A stretch of DNA of 64,000 bases, from positions 1-64,000 of the forward strand of contig CANQXG010000007.1 in NCBI GenBank assembly GCA_947627735.1, in the 5' to 3' direction. Source of the stretch: an uncultured Oscillospiraceae bacterium (GTDB lineage Bacteria; Bacillota; Clostridia; Oscillospirales; Oscillospiraceae). The notes below the pieces were generated by a model. It was not told the origin of the DNA and searched no databases. It saw only the letters and a list, made by a program, of their open reading frames with translations. Numbering within the stretch: position 1 is the first letter of the stretch; each line of letters opens with the position of its first letter. The translations under genes and the position numbers were made by a program. Below, in pieces: positions 43,540-52,876 of this stretch.

Positions 43540-43980
43540 ATGGGCCAGGACAACAGCGCCCGCTCCAGCCTGTTTCTCATCGAGCTTATCATCGCCATAC
43601 TGTTCTTCTCCCTGGGGGCAGCCGTGTGCGTGCAGGCCTTCGTGAAGGCCCACACCGTCAGCGCCCAGGCCCGGGATCTGGCCTTCGCCTCCTCCACCGT
43701 GTCCAGCGCCGCCAACGTGCTGCGCTGTTCGGACGCCTCCCCGGAGCAGTTCACGGCCTATTTCCCCGGGGCCGTCCAGGACGCAGACGGCGCGCTCTTC
43801 GTCTGCTATGGCGAGGACTTCGCCCCCTGCGGCGAGGACGAGGCCGCCTATGTCCTGCGGGCGGAGACCGCCGCGGACGGCGCGGTCCGCGCCTGCCATA
43901 TCACCATGGGCGGCCAGGCCGGCGTCATCTATGAGCTGGACCTGCGATGGCCCGGACAGGAGGCGGCCCATGGACAGTAA
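43540..43980 (+). CDS. Prepilin-like protein with a type III signal
   Basis: This 146-residue protein is the best prepilin candidate in the cluster. Its N-terminus ARSSLFLIELIIAILFFSLG has a hydrophobic helix with Glu five residues after the likely cleavage point (S/LFLIE), as in type IV pilins. The rest is a short beta domain with three Cys (NVLRCSDAS, LFVCYGEDFAPC). AAAGGAGG precedes the ATG. Its 3' end overlaps the next pilin-like gene by 11 bp. No prepilin peptidase is encoded in the window. Confidence 0.8.
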   Translation: MGQDNSARSSLFLIELIIAILFFSLGAAVCVQAFVKAHTVSAQARDLAFASSTVSSAANVLRCSDASPEQFTAYFPGAVQDADGALFVCYGEDFAPCGEDEAAYVLRAETAADGAVRACHITMGGQAGVIYELDLRWPGQEAAHGQ

Positions 43981-44428
43981 CCGCTCCCACCGGCCTATCA
44001 TCAGCACCGGCACCACCTCCATCGTGCTCATCTTCGTGATGCTCTCGCTGCTGACCTTCGCGGTGCTGAGCCTGGTCAGCGCCCAGGCCAATCTGCGCCT
44101 GAGCGAAAAGAGCGCCCAGCGCACCACCGACTATTACGCGGCGGAGAACGCCGCCAACGATCTGCTGACAGATATCCTCTCCGCCGTGGACGCGGGCGAG
44201 GCCCCCGACACGGTCCGGGGCGTGCGCCTGACCGCCGACGGCCACGCCGCCTATGAGGTCCCCCTGGGGGAGGACCAGCTCCTGGCGGTGGAGGTGGCGC
44301 TCTATCCCCAGGGCGGCCCGGACGGGCGCGCCTATGACATCGTGGCCTGGAAGGCCGTATCCGAATACGACTGGTCCCCTGACGACTCGCTGCATCTGCT
44401 GGACCCGTCCAGCCTTCCCATCGGCTGA
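43970..44428 (+). CDS. Pilin-like membrane protein
   Basis: This 152-residue protein has an N-terminal helix (TTSIVLIFVMLSLLTFAVLSLVSAQAN) preceded by Gly, but without the Glu at +5. The stretch RTTDYYAAENAANDLLTDIL after it is typical of PilX-like or minor pilins. The start at 43970 has AGGAGG 7 nt upstream and overlaps the preceding gene; the ORF-track start is inside that gene. It is 12 bp from the PilT-like ATPase gene. Confidence 0.75.
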   Translation: MDSNRSHRPIISTGTTSIVLIFVMLSLLTFAVLSLVSAQANLRLSEKSAQRTTDYYAAENAANDLLTDILSAVDAGEAPDTVRGVRLTADGHAAYEVPLGEDQLLAVEVALYPQGGPDGRAYDIVAWKAVSEYDWSPDDSLHLLDPSSLPIG

Positions 44429-44440
44429 CAGGAGGAACAC

Positions 44441-45493
44441 ATGACCATACTGGAATTTCTCACCGACACCACCCATATGGGCGCCAGCGACCTGTTCGTC
44501 GTGGCCGGCCGGCCCCTCAGCTATAAGCTGGGGGGAAAGCTGCTGGAGATCAACGACGAGCGGATCATGCCCGACCAGTCGGAGGCGCTGGTGACGGAAC
44601 TGTACGCCCTGGCCCACCGGGACATCGACCGGCTGCGCCAGACGGGCGACGACGACTTCTCCTTCGCCATCGCCGGCCTGAGCCGCTACCGGGTGAGCAC
44701 CTATATCCAGCGAGGCTCCCTGGCGGCGGTGATCCGCGTGATAACCTTCGACCTGCCCGACCCGGTCAAGCGGGGCATCCCCGAGGCCGTCATCGGCCTG
44801 AGCGGGCTGAAAAAGGGCCTTGTGCTGGTCACCGGCCCCGCCGGCAGCGGCAAATCCACCACCCTGGCCTGCATCATCGACCGGATCAACCAGACCCAGG
44901 AGAAGCACATCATCACCCTGGAGGACCCCCTGGAGTACCTGCACCGGCACCAGAAGAGCATCATCTCCCAGCGGGAGATCAGCTCCGACACCGCCAGCTA
45001 CAACGTGGCCCTGCGGGCGGCGCTGCGCCAGAGCCCGGACGTGATCCTGCTGGGGGAGATGCGGGACTATGAGACCATCTCCATCGCCATGACCGCCGCC
45101 GAAACGGGCCATCTGGTGCTGTCCACCCTGCACACCCTGGGCGCGGCCAACACCATCGACCGGATCATCGACGTGTTCCCCTCCAGCCAGCAGCGCCAGA
45201 TCGCCGTGCAGCTGGCCAGCGTGCTCCAGGCCGTGGTGAGCCAGCAGCTGGTGCCCAACACCGCCGGAGGCGTCACCGCCGCCTTCGAGCTGATGTGCGC
45301 CACCACCGCCGTGCGGAACATGATCCGGGAAAACAAGATCCACCAGATCGACGGCCTGATCTACTCCTCGTCCAGCGACGGCATGTTCTCCATGGACGCC
45401 AGCCTTCTTAGGCTGTACAAGGAGGGCAGGATCGGCCGGGACGAGGCCCTGGCCCACAGCTCCAACCCGGATATGCTGGCCCGGAAGATGTGA
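44441..45493 (+). CDS. PilT-family hexameric ATPase
   Basis: This 350-residue cytoplasmic ATPase is of the PilT type. It has an N-terminal PAS-like domain (MGASDLFVVAGRPLSYKLGG), Walker A GPAGSGKSTT near residue 130, the Asp box TLEDPLEYLH and Walker B SPDVILLGEMRDYETI. The His box AAETGHLVLSTLHT carries the retraction-ATPase pattern. No separate PilB/GspE extension ATPase is seen in the operon. It is the last gene of the 6-kb operon and is followed by two hairpins. If no PilB exists elsewhere, this one ATPase may drive both directions. Confidence 0.92.
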   Translation: MTILEFLTDTTHMGASDLFVVAGRPLSYKLGGKLLEINDERIMPDQSEALVTELYALAHRDIDRLRQTGDDDFSFAIAGLSRYRVSTYIQRGSLAAVIRVITFDLPDPVKRGIPEAVIGLSGLKKGLVLVTGPAGSGKSTTLACIIDRINQTQEKHIITLEDPLEYLHRHQKSIISQREISSDTASYNVALRAALRQSPDVILLGEMRDYETISIAMTAAETGHLVLSTLHTLGAANTIDRIIDVFPSSQQRQIAVQLASVLQAVVSQQLVPNTAGGVTAAFELMCATTAVRNMIRENKIHQIDGLIYSSSSDGMFSMDASLLRLYKEGRIGRDEALAHSSNPDMLARKM

Positions 45494-45563
45494 GCCGGCG
45501 ACAAAACGCCCCCTTTCCTCCCGAGCACACCGGGAGTTTTCCTCCGCGCCTGAGGACATCTGA

Positions 45564-45660
45564 AAACGGCGGTTTTGCGTTACTATCAAAACCGCCGTTT
45601 CCATCTTCATGCCCGACACCCCATGTGAATCCCCGCCGGGATCCGCATGGGGTGTCGTTT
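45564..45660. terminator. Two hairpins after the pilus-like operon
   Basis: AAACGGCGGTTTTG / CAAAACCGCCGTTT (45564-45600) and GACACCCCATG / CATGGGGTGTC followed by GTTTTA (45615-45660) lie in the 276-bp gap before the recombinase gene. The second is a good rho-independent terminator. Nothing else coding is seen in the gap. Confidence 0.65.
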
Positions 45661-45769
45661 TATATCCAGCGCGCCGCCCCTTAGAGATCTCCCTCCCCGC
45701 CCGCAGAGGCGAATATACCCGCTTTTCGGCTTACACTGACACGGCATACTATCATCGGGAGGGATCGTT

Positions 45770-46408
45770 ATGAGCAGATCATACGGATACGTCCGCGTAT
45801 CCAGCCGGGAGCAGAACACGGACCGGCAGACCATCGCCATGCATCAGTTCGGCATCGCCGACGAGGACGTGTTCACAGACAAGCAGTCCGGCAAGGACTT
45901 CGACCGGCCCGCCTACCGCCGGCTGATGCGGAAGCTGAAGCCGGGGGACACGCTGGTTATCAAGAGCATCGACCGGCTAGGGCGCAACTACGACGAGATA
46001 TTGGAGCAGTGGCGGCTGCTGACGAAGAAAAAGAACGTGGCCATCGTGGTGCTGGACATGCCGCTGCTGGACACGCGAAGGGACCGGGATCTGACGGGGA
46101 CGCTGATCGCGGACATCGTGCTGCAGCTGCTGTCCTATGTGGCCCAGACGGAGCGGGAGTTCATCCGCCAGCGCCAGGCGGAGGGCATCGCGGCGGCCAA
46201 GGAGCGGGGCGTGCGCTTCGGCAGGAGGCCAAAAGAGCGCCCGGAGGCGTTCGAGGCGGTCCTCCGGGAGTGGGAGCAGGGCATGCTCACGGCCAGAAAA
46301 GCGGCGGAACGCCTCGGCGTTGCGCACAAGACGTTCCTGAAGTGGGCATCCACGGGCCTCAGTGGTGAAAAAAGTAGAGATTTCTCCCCGCCTGCGGAGA
46401 GCCTCTGA
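45770..46408 (+). CDS. Small serine recombinase (DNA invertase/resolvase family)
   Basis: This 212-residue site-specific recombinase has the N-terminal catalytic domain with the active Ser in YGYVRVSSREQNTDRQ (residues 5-20) and the Arg region IKSIDRLGRNYDEI. The long E helix is TGTLIADIVLQLLSYVAQTEREFIRQRQ, and the C-terminal Hin-like helix-turn-helix is TARKAAERLGVAHKTFLKWA. Its length fits DNA invertases such as Hin, Gin and Pin, not large integrases. GGGAGG precedes the ATG. A 143-bp segment bounded by 26-bp inverted repeats overlaps its 3' end, and that segment carries a promoter, so inversion of that segment is the likely job. Confidence 0.92.
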   Translation: MSRSYGYVRVSSREQNTDRQTIAMHQFGIADEDVFTDKQSGKDFDRPAYRRLMRKLKPGDTLVIKSIDRLGRNYDEILEQWRLLTKKKNVAIVVLDMPLLDTRRDRDLTGTLIADIVLQLLSYVAQTEREFIRQRQAEGIAAAKERGVRFGRRPKERPEAFEAVLREWEQGMLTARKAAERLGVAHKTFLKWASTGLSGEKSRDFSPPAESL

Positions 46409-46506
46409 ACGCTCCCGCAGCAGGCTAAAATCACTCTTTAATATTATAACAGAATCCTTTTATCAGCGCAAGATGTATATGGGGATAAAACTCTACCTAT
46501 TTCACC
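46364..46506. promoter_or_regulatory. Putative invertible promoter segment, currently OFF
   Basis: The left arm (46364-46389, GGTGAAAAAAGTAGAGATTT...) and the right arm (46481-46506, complement GGTGAAATAGGTAGAGTTTT...) match at 22 of 26 positions in inverted orientation. Each is an imperfect dyad, as Hin-type crossover sites are. Between them, reading leftward, TTGCGC (46471-46466) and TATAAT (46448-46443) are 17 bp apart. In this orientation the promoter reads back into the recombinase gene. Inverted, it would read into the DNA-binding protein and adhesin genes. A third, weaker copy of the site is at 46514-46532. Confidence 0.7.
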
Positions 46507-46580
46507 AGACGATGGGGATATTTCTCTACTTTAGGTGACAACGGCGACGAGCCGGAGCGCGGAGAAAAGGGGCGGAAAGC

Positions 46581-47384
46581 GTGACCTGCAAGGACCTGAC
46601 CGGTATGCGGTTCGGTCGGCTCACTGTCCTCCGCCGGGCGGAGGATGACGGCAGCGGCCGGCCCCGCTGGCTGTGCCGCTGCGACTGCGGCGAGCTGTGC
46701 GTGGCGGCGGGCCGGAACCTGCGCAGCGGCAACACGAAAAGCTGCGGCTGCGCCAGGAAGGACGGCTCCCGCAGCCGCCGGGACCTGACTGGCATGCGCT
46801 TTGGCCGGCTCACGGCCCTGTGCCCCGTGGAGGGCGAGCGGCATAACAAGACCGCCGGGGCGATGTGGCGGTGCCGGTGCGACTGCGGACAGGAAACGGA
46901 GGTATCCGCCGCCTGCCTGCTCTCCGGGCGGACCCGGAGCTGCGGGTGCCTGAACCGGGAGCAGATGGCCCGGATGCACGAGCACATGCACTACGAAAAC
47001 GACACCTGCCTGGAGCAGCTGGCCCGGGCGCAAACGGACCGGGGGACCAACAAGGCGGGCTTCCGGGGCCTGTTCCGGACGAAGGACGGACGGTTCCGGG
47101 TGACCATCAACTTCCGGAAAAAGCGCTATAACCTGGGCTACTTCCGGGACTACGACGAGGCGGTGCAGGCCCGGCTGGATGCCGAGCAGACCCTGCACCA
47201 GGGGTACATAGACGCCCGGAGCGCCTATCGGCGGCGGGCGGAGGCGGACCCGGCCTGGGCGGAGAAAAATCCCTTTGTCTACAACGTACAGCGGATCGAC
47301 GGCGCATTTTACGTCACGACCAACGGCACAGCACGGAGCTTTGATGAGCGCCGCCCCCGGTCGGACGCGGCGGCACTGCGCTGA
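46581..47384 (+). CDS. Cys-repeat / AP2-like DNA-binding protein A
   Basis: This 267-residue protein contains two tandem repeats of DLTGMRFGRLTxL...WxCRCDCG...SCGC (about residues 5-60 and 69-132). Each has five conserved Cys, consistent with metal binding. A linker HEHMHYENDTCLEQL leads to an AP2-like module (GFRGLFRTKDGRFRVTINFR then KKRYNLGYFRDYDEA). Proteins of this build occur in Firmicutes genomes and phages and probably bind DNA. The GTG at 46581 follows GGGGCGGAAAG. It is the first gene downstream of the invertible promoter and lies 66 bp before the giant adhesin; a paralogue lies after the adhesin. Confidence 0.8.
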   Translation: MTCKDLTGMRFGRLTVLRRAEDDGSGRPRWLCRCDCGELCVAAGRNLRSGNTKSCGCARKDGSRSRRDLTGMRFGRLTALCPVEGERHNKTAGAMWRCRCDCGQETEVSAACLLSGRTRSCGCLNREQMARMHEHMHYENDTCLEQLARAQTDRGTNKAGFRGLFRTKDGRFRVTINFRKKRYNLGYFRDYDEAVQARLDAEQTLHQGYIDARSAYRRRAEADPAWAEKNPFVYNVQRIDGAFYVTTNGTARSFDERRPRSDAAALR

Positions 47385-47450
47385 ATGAATATATAACCTG
47401 GCGGGCGCCGGAGACCAGAAAGACGCCCGACGGAAAGGAGACCCAAGACA

Positions 47451-50400
47451 ATGAAGAGGAACAGGATGGTATGCAGGACCCTGGCGCTGGCATTGTGTCT
47501 TACCCTGGCGCTGGGACTGATCTCCGGCATGGCCATGCAGGAGGACGAGGCATACGCCTCCGAGTCCGCGCTCCCGTCGGAGACGCCTCTGCCCGAGGAA
47601 ACGGCTCTGCCCGAAGGGGTGGAGCTGCCCGAGGAAACGGCCCTGCCCGAAGGGGTGGAGCTGCCCGAGGAAACGGCCCTGCCCGAAGAAACGGCGAGCG
47701 CGTCCGAGCTGCCCGAGGAGGAACCGACCCCGGAAACGGAGGACGAACCTGCGCCGGCGACGGAGCAGAACTACGCCTGCCAGTCCGGTGACGGCGTGGC
47801 GGTCAGCGCCATCGCGGCGGCGGACAGCGGCATCCCGGCGGACGCCACGCTCCATGCGGACAAGGTGGACGAGGGCACCGAGGCCTACGCCCAGGCGTAC
47901 GACGCCCTGTGGCAGGCCCTGGGCCTGACGGAGGGCGACCAGCTCTATTACCTGCCCTATGACGTGTACTTCACCGACGCCGAGGGCGGCCGGCTGGAGC
48001 CGGTGAGCGGCCTGGTGACCGTCACCATGCAGTTTGCCTCCGACCCCTTCGCGGCGATGGTGCCCGCGGAGGACGGCGACGAGGCGGATACCATCTCCGC
48101 CGACGTGGCCCTGGACGGTCCCAGCCTGGAGGAGCCGGAAGCGGACAACTCTGAGCCGGAAGCGGATATCCCCGACGCTGCGGAGCCGGTGATGGTGGAG
48201 GAGCGGTTCGTGGCCCACATCCTGGCCGACGGCACCGTGGAGCAGCTGACGCCGGAAACGGCGGACGACGGCACGGTGACCTTCTCCGTCGGTTCCTTCT
48301 CCACGATGGGTCCCGCGAAGATCCTGAGCGAGGCAGGGCCGGAAACGGTCATCAACGTCCCCACGGAGGCCGGCACCATTGCCGACGCGCTGGCGAGGCT
48401 GGCCGGCGGCGACGGCGTCATCTGCCTGACCCAGGACGTGACCGTAGACACGACGGTGGCCGTGACGGGCGGGAACGTGACCATCCGATCCCAGGAGGGT
48501 TCCGCCTTTACCATCCGCACATCCGGCAGCAGCGAGAACATGTTCGCCCTCACCGGCGGCGCGGCGCTGACGCTGGAGAACGTGAAGGTGGACGCCTCGG
48601 CCAACACCCTGGGCCGGACCGTGACCGCCAGCGAGGGCGCGACCCTGACCCTGGACGAGGGCGCGGAGCTGACGGGCAACACCGCCTTCGGCGCGGTGTA
48701 TCTGGACGGCGCTGCTATCGAGATCAGCGGCGGCACGATCACCGGCAACAGCGCGGGGAAGAACGAGGCGACGCTGCTCCAGAAAACATACGGCACCGCG
48801 GCCCGCTTTATCTATAACGCAGAAAATGCCGGCAATCAGAGCCTGGGCGGCGCGGTCCTCATGGTGAACGGCTCCACCCTCACCATGACCGCCGGCGAGA
48901 TCAGCGGCAACAGCGCCGTCTGCGGCGGCGGCGTGTACGCTTTCGATTCCGCCGTGTCGATCAACGGCGGCGCGCTCTCCTATAACATAGCGGACACGGA
49001 TACTGCCGACCAGGCCTACGGCGGCGCGCTCCATGTGGACGGCCCGGCCTCCTCGGTCCAGATCGGCGGCAGCGCCCAGATCACGGGCAACACCGCCCAG
49101 CGCGGCGGCGCGATCGGTTTCGGCATCGACGCGGATGCGGTCGCCCTGAACATAACGGGCGGCTCCTTTACGGGCAACACCGCGAAGACCTATGGCTCCA
49201 TCGCCTTCATCTCTTCCATGAACACCAGCATCGACATCAGCGGCGCTGAGTTCCGTGAAAACAGCGCGGCCAAAGAGGGCGGCATCTACAAGGCGGCAAA
49301 CGCCTCCATGACGCCGGGCGGGAGCGGCAAGATCACGATCCATGGCGGCGCCCAGTTCATCGACAACACGGCCCTGAAAGGTCCCTGCCTCTATGTCACC
49401 AAGGACAACGCGGGTGCGATCAAAGAATTTCTGGTGGAGGACGCGACCTTCAAGGGCAACAGCGCCACCAACAACGCCGGCGTGATCCAGTACAACGTCC
49501 CCAACTCCACCTTCAAGGTCACCAAAAGCACGTTTGAGAACAACCGCACAGACAGCAGCGGCGGCTGCTTCTACGTGGCGATAGACGCCAAGGGAACGAC
49601 CTTCACCCTTGAAAACTCCGTCTTCACCAACAACTACGCCAAGCAGCAGGGCGGCGTGTGGCGCGGCTTCCCGCCCGACGCCGATATCACGATCACAGGC
49701 TGCACCTTCACCGACAACAAGGCCGAGCTGGGCGACGGCGGCTGCTTCTACTTCCCCGGCGACGGCACGAACTCCAACATCACCATCAACGGCGGCAGCT
49801 TCACCGGCAACTTCTCCGGCAGCTCCGGCGGCGCGTTCCGGGCCAACCTGGACGGCGGCGCGGTGACGGTCACCGGCGGCGCGATGTTTTACGGCAACAG
49901 CGCCGATGTGAACGCCGGCGCGTTCTCCGTCCGCCGGAGGGGCGGGGACTATTACGGCACCGTCTACCTCCTGTCCTGCACGGTGGAGGGCAACTGGTGC
50001 AACGCCAACTTCTCCCGGTACACCGAGGCCGACCGGGACCCCACGATGCACTACAACACCGGCGGCGTGTACATCGGCGAGAACATCACCTGCTACATGT
50101 ACGACGCGCTGGTTTCCGGCAACAGCGTCAACGGCGGCTACACCGGCGGCACGGTGGGCAACGGCATCGGCCTGTGCCCCAACGCCCAGGTGTTCCTGTA
50201 CCCGGAGCACGGCGCCACCATCTACGGCAACGGCAACAACGGCGGCATGGACATCCTGGCCGTTCCCGCCGACCCGGTCATCACCTATGAGACCCCCGCC
50301 AAGCTGTATGTCAGCCCCATCGCCCCCGACGGCCGGGCCTACAACTGGACCGACCTGTCCGGCGGCGAGGCCCGCACCGGCGAGTACGACTGGACCAACA

Positions 50401-52796
50401 TCCGCAACGGCATCGCCCCGGCGGCCCTCGGCCCCGCCGGCGGTGAGACCACTCTGACCCCCGTGGGCTTCAAGTCCCATATCTCCGACGCCGGGATCGC
50501 GACCATTGCGGCCGGCGGAAGCGGCGGCGACTACGCCGTGCAGATCATCGACAACTTCACGAAGAGCGCGCTCTACGGCGGCGGCGGCATGATGGTCAAT
50601 GGCACGGTCATCTCGGGCACGTTCACCGTTAACGTGAAGAAGACGGTCGAAGTCAAGGGCGCGAGCGCGGAAAAGGAAAGCTATCTCAAAAACGGCCAGG
50701 AGTATGAATTCCGGCTCAGCATCATTGATACGACAAGCAAAGATCCCAACAGCAGTGGACTTAAGGAACCGAGTAAAGCCACGTACTACACTGTAGGTAA
50801 TGACACTAATCGACAGCCGCTGAACTTTGATCTGGGCACGTATCAACCCCTTAACCCCGAGGATCTGAACTATAAGATTTACGATGGAAATGCAGCCCTC
50901 ATCTGCGAGTTCTCGGTAAAGGGCCAGAACACGGTGAAATTCAGCGACATCAAAGGGGAAGATGTCGGTTTCAAGGAAAACACAGATTATGTGTTCGTGC
51001 TGGAGGAGATCGACAGCGGCGGCGCCCATGAGGTGAAGATCGAACCGGAAAACAATTCTTGGGGAAGCAGCTCTAAACCTGCGAAACAAGAAGAAACGAT
51101 CGAATTCAAATTCACCGTCACCAACACCTTCAATTTCGGCCATTTGAAGCTGGAAAAGATAGTGGGCGCCGGCGGCAACACGACCCGGGAGTGGACGTTC
51201 AATATCAAGCTGACGCCGCCTGAGAATATCACGCTGGACAATTTGTTCCACTACACCATCACCCGCAACGGCGGCGGCCAAGAGACCGGCAGACTGACGC
51301 GCGGTGCAGACAACACCCTCCAGGTCAAGATCAAGGCCGGGGACAGCATCGTCATCGACGACCTGCCCGCGGGCACGGGATATACGGTCGAGGAGGTCCC
51401 GGTCACAGGCTACACGCCCTCCAGCGATGACAATACCGGCGAAATCGTGGTCGACCTCACTAAAACCGTCACGTTCACGAACACCCCCCTGCCCGGGGAC
51501 CTGAAGGTCGTCAAGACCGTGACGGGCGATCTGGGCGACAAGGAAAAGGATTGGACGTTCGAGATCAAGCTGTCCGCGCCCGATGGCAAGGAGCTGGTGG
51601 ACGACACATACGCCTACACGATCTATGGCGTCGGCAACGACGTGAAAGAAACCGGCAAGGTGAAGCTCGACGGGACGGAAGACCCGAAGACCGTCCAGCG
51701 TGCAGACGGCGGCATCATCACCCTCAAGGACAGCGAATCCATCGTCATCTATGGCCTGCCCGCCGGCACCACCTACACCGTGACGGAGGCCGAGGCCAAC
51801 AAGGACGGCTATTCCACCCGGTATGATGACCCCCAGAACGGGTCGATCCCCGCCGGCGGCATGGCCGAGGTGGAGGTCATCAACGACAAGTCCTCCTCTC
51901 CCCCTCCCGACACGCCGACCACCGGCGGTCTGCGGGTGACCAAGACCGTGACGGGCGACCTGGGCGACAAGTCGAAGCTCTGGCACTTCCGCGTGGAGCT
52001 GGGCGACACGTCCATCAGCGGCGCCTATGGCACCATGACCTTCTCCGCCGGCGTTGCGGAATTTACCCTGCAGCACGGCCAGAGCGCCCTGGCCACGGGC
52101 CTTCCCGCGAACACGGCCTATACCGTGACGGAGACCGAGGCCAACCAGGACGGCTACTTCACCCGCTACACTGGCCGGACGGGGACGATCCCCGCCGGCG
52201 GCATCGCCGATGCGGCGGTCACCAACAGCACGGAGGACGGCGGCCCCCATAAGCGGGAGACCGATCCCGGCAGCGGGAAAGAAGTGCTGGTCGGCCAGAT
52301 CATCACCTATGAGATCGACTGGGAGAACTACCGCTCCGAGCAGGCGACCGTGACCATCCGCGACCGGCTGGACGACGGCGTGGACTTCTTCTCCGCCAGC
52401 GACGGCGGGGCATATGACCCGGCCACCCACACGGTCACGTGGGAGCTTGGCCCGAAGAACGCCGGCGAGAAGGGTTCGGTGACCCTGCGCGTGACGGTCA
52501 CGGAGCGGGCCGCGGCGGACGACTACACCGTCTATAACCAGGCGTTCGTCCAGGTCAACGGCGACCCGGAGCAGGAGACCGAGATCCCCGAGAACCCCCT
52601 GCACACCCCCGGTCCCAGCCCCACGCCCGGACCCGACTCCACGCCTCAGCCCGGCACCACCCCCAAGCCCGGCGAGCCTACCGCTCCGGACACCGGGGAC
52701 GGCCACTCCGCCGGCCCCTGGGCCATGCTGCTGAGCCTGTGCGCCGCCGGCCTGGCCGCGGTGCTGGTGCTCCGCCGGAGGAAGGGCGCCAACTAA
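47451..52796 (+). CDS. Giant beta-helix surface adhesin with DTG-type C-terminus
   Basis: This 1781-residue protein starts with a signal peptide (RTLALALCLTLALGLISGMA). An acidic LPEETALPEGVE repeat region follows, then a parallel beta-helix region from about residue 300 to 1000 with polymorphic-membrane-protein-like GGxxTGNTAxxGGA/F motifs. Three or more Cna-B/DUF5979-like domains come next (VKKTVEVKG; VVKTVTGDLGDKEKDWTFEI; VTKTVTGDLGDKSKLWHFRV), and a DUF11-like domain (VGQIITYEIDWENYRSEQAT). It ends with a Pro-rich linker and a sorting-signal-like end (APDTGDGHS, hydrophobic helix, RRRKG). The APDTG motif departs from LPxTG. AAAGGAG precedes the ATG. It is probably displayed on the wall, with expression set by the invertible promoter. 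Confidence 0.9.
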   Translation: MKRNRMVCRTLALALCLTLALGLISGMAMQEDEAYASESALPSETPLPEETALPEGVELPEETALPEGVELPEETALPEETASASELPEEEPTPETEDEPAPATEQNYACQSGDGVAVSAIAAADSGIPADATLHADKVDEGTEAYAQAYDALWQALGLTEGDQLYYLPYDVYFTDAEGGRLEPVSGLVTVTMQFASDPFAAMVPAEDGDEADTISADVALDGPSLEEPEADNSEPEADIPDAAEPVMVEERFVAHILADGTVEQLTPETADDGTVTFSVGSFSTMGPAKILSEAGPETVINVPTEAGTIADALARLAGGDGVICLTQDVTVDTTVAVTGGNVTIRSQEGSAFTIRTSGSSENMFALTGGAALTLENVKVDASANTLGRTVTASEGATLTLDEGAELTGNTAFGAVYLDGAAIEISGGTITGNSAGKNEATLLQKTYGTAARFIYNAENAGNQSLGGAVLMVNGSTLTMTAGEISGNSAVCGGGVYAFDSAVSINGGALSYNIADTDTADQAYGGALHVDGPASSVQIGGSAQITGNTAQRGGAIGFGIDADAVALNITGGSFTGNTAKTYGSIAFISSMNTSIDISGAEFRENSAAKEGGIYKAANASMTPGGSGKITIHGGAQFIDNTALKGPCLYVTKDNAGAIKEFLVEDATFKGNSATNNAGVIQYNVPNSTFKVTKSTFENNRTDSSGGCFYVAIDAKGTTFTLENSVFTNNYAKQQGGVWRGFPPDADITITGCTFTDNKAELGDGGCFYFPGDGTNSNITINGGSFTGNFSGSSGGAFRANLDGGAVTVTGGAMFYGNSADVNAGAFSVRRRGGDYYGTVYLLSCTVEGNWCNANFSRYTEADRDPTMHYNTGGVYIGENITCYMYDALVSGNSVNGGYTGGTVGNGIGLCPNAQVFLYPEHGATIYGNGNNGGMDILAVPADPVITYETPAKLYVSPIAPDGRAYNWTDLSGGEARTGEYDWTNIRNGIAPAALGPAGGETTLTPVGFKSHISDAGIATIAAGGSGGDYAVQIIDNFTKSALYGGGGMMVNGTVISGTFTVNVKKTVEVKGASAEKESYLKNGQEYEFRLSIIDTTSKDPNSSGLKEPSKATYYTVGNDTNRQPLNFDLGTYQPLNPEDLNYKIYDGNAALICEFSVKGQNTVKFSDIKGEDVGFKENTDYVFVLEEIDSGGAHEVKIEPENNSWGSSSKPAKQEETIEFKFTVTNTFNFGHLKLEKIVGAGGNTTREWTFNIKLTPPENITLDNLFHYTITRNGGGQETGRLTRGADNTLQVKIKAGDSIVIDDLPAGTGYTVEEVPVTGYTPSSDDNTGEIVVDLTKTVTFTNTPLPGDLKVVKTVTGDLGDKEKDWTFEIKLSAPDGKELVDDTYAYTIYGVGNDVKETGKVKLDGTEDPKTVQRADGGIITLKDSESIVIYGLPAGTTYTVTEAEANKDGYSTRYDDPQNGSIPAGGMAEVEVINDKSSSPPPDTPTTGGLRVTKTVTGDLGDKSKLWHFRVELGDTSISGAYGTMTFSAGVAEFTLQHGQSALATGLPANTAYTVTETEANQDGYFTRYTGRTGTIPAGGIADAAVTNSTEDGGPHKRETDPGSGKEVLVGQIITYEIDWENYRSEQATVTIRDRLDDGVDFFSASDGGAYDPATHTVTWELGPKNAGEKGSVTLRVTVTERAAADDYTVYNQAFVQVNGDPEQETEIPENPLHTPGPSPTPGPDSTPQPGTTPKPGEPTAPDTGDGHSAGPWAMLLSLCAAGLAAVLVLRRRKGAN
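47588..47695 (+). repeat. 36-bp tandem repeats in the adhesin N-terminus
   Basis: About three copies of a 36-bp unit (starting CTGCCCGAGGAAACGGCYCT) encode LPEETALPEGVE. Copy changes keep the reading frame. Confidence 0.85.
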
Positions 52797-52876
52797 GACC
52801 CATCAACAAACGACGATAATAAGCGCAGACGGCGGACGGGACACCCTGTCCGCCGCCTTGCACAAGGAGGCGGCAC

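Noticed and set aside
46497-52706. 2069-residue antisense ORF
   Set aside because: It is a shadow of the adhesin and regulator genes created by GC-rich third positions; its translation is low-complexity Gly/Ala/Arg/Val without domains.
52690-52720. Standard LPxTG sortase signal on the adhesin
   Set aside because: The motif is APDTG, so only a variant sorting signal can be claimed.
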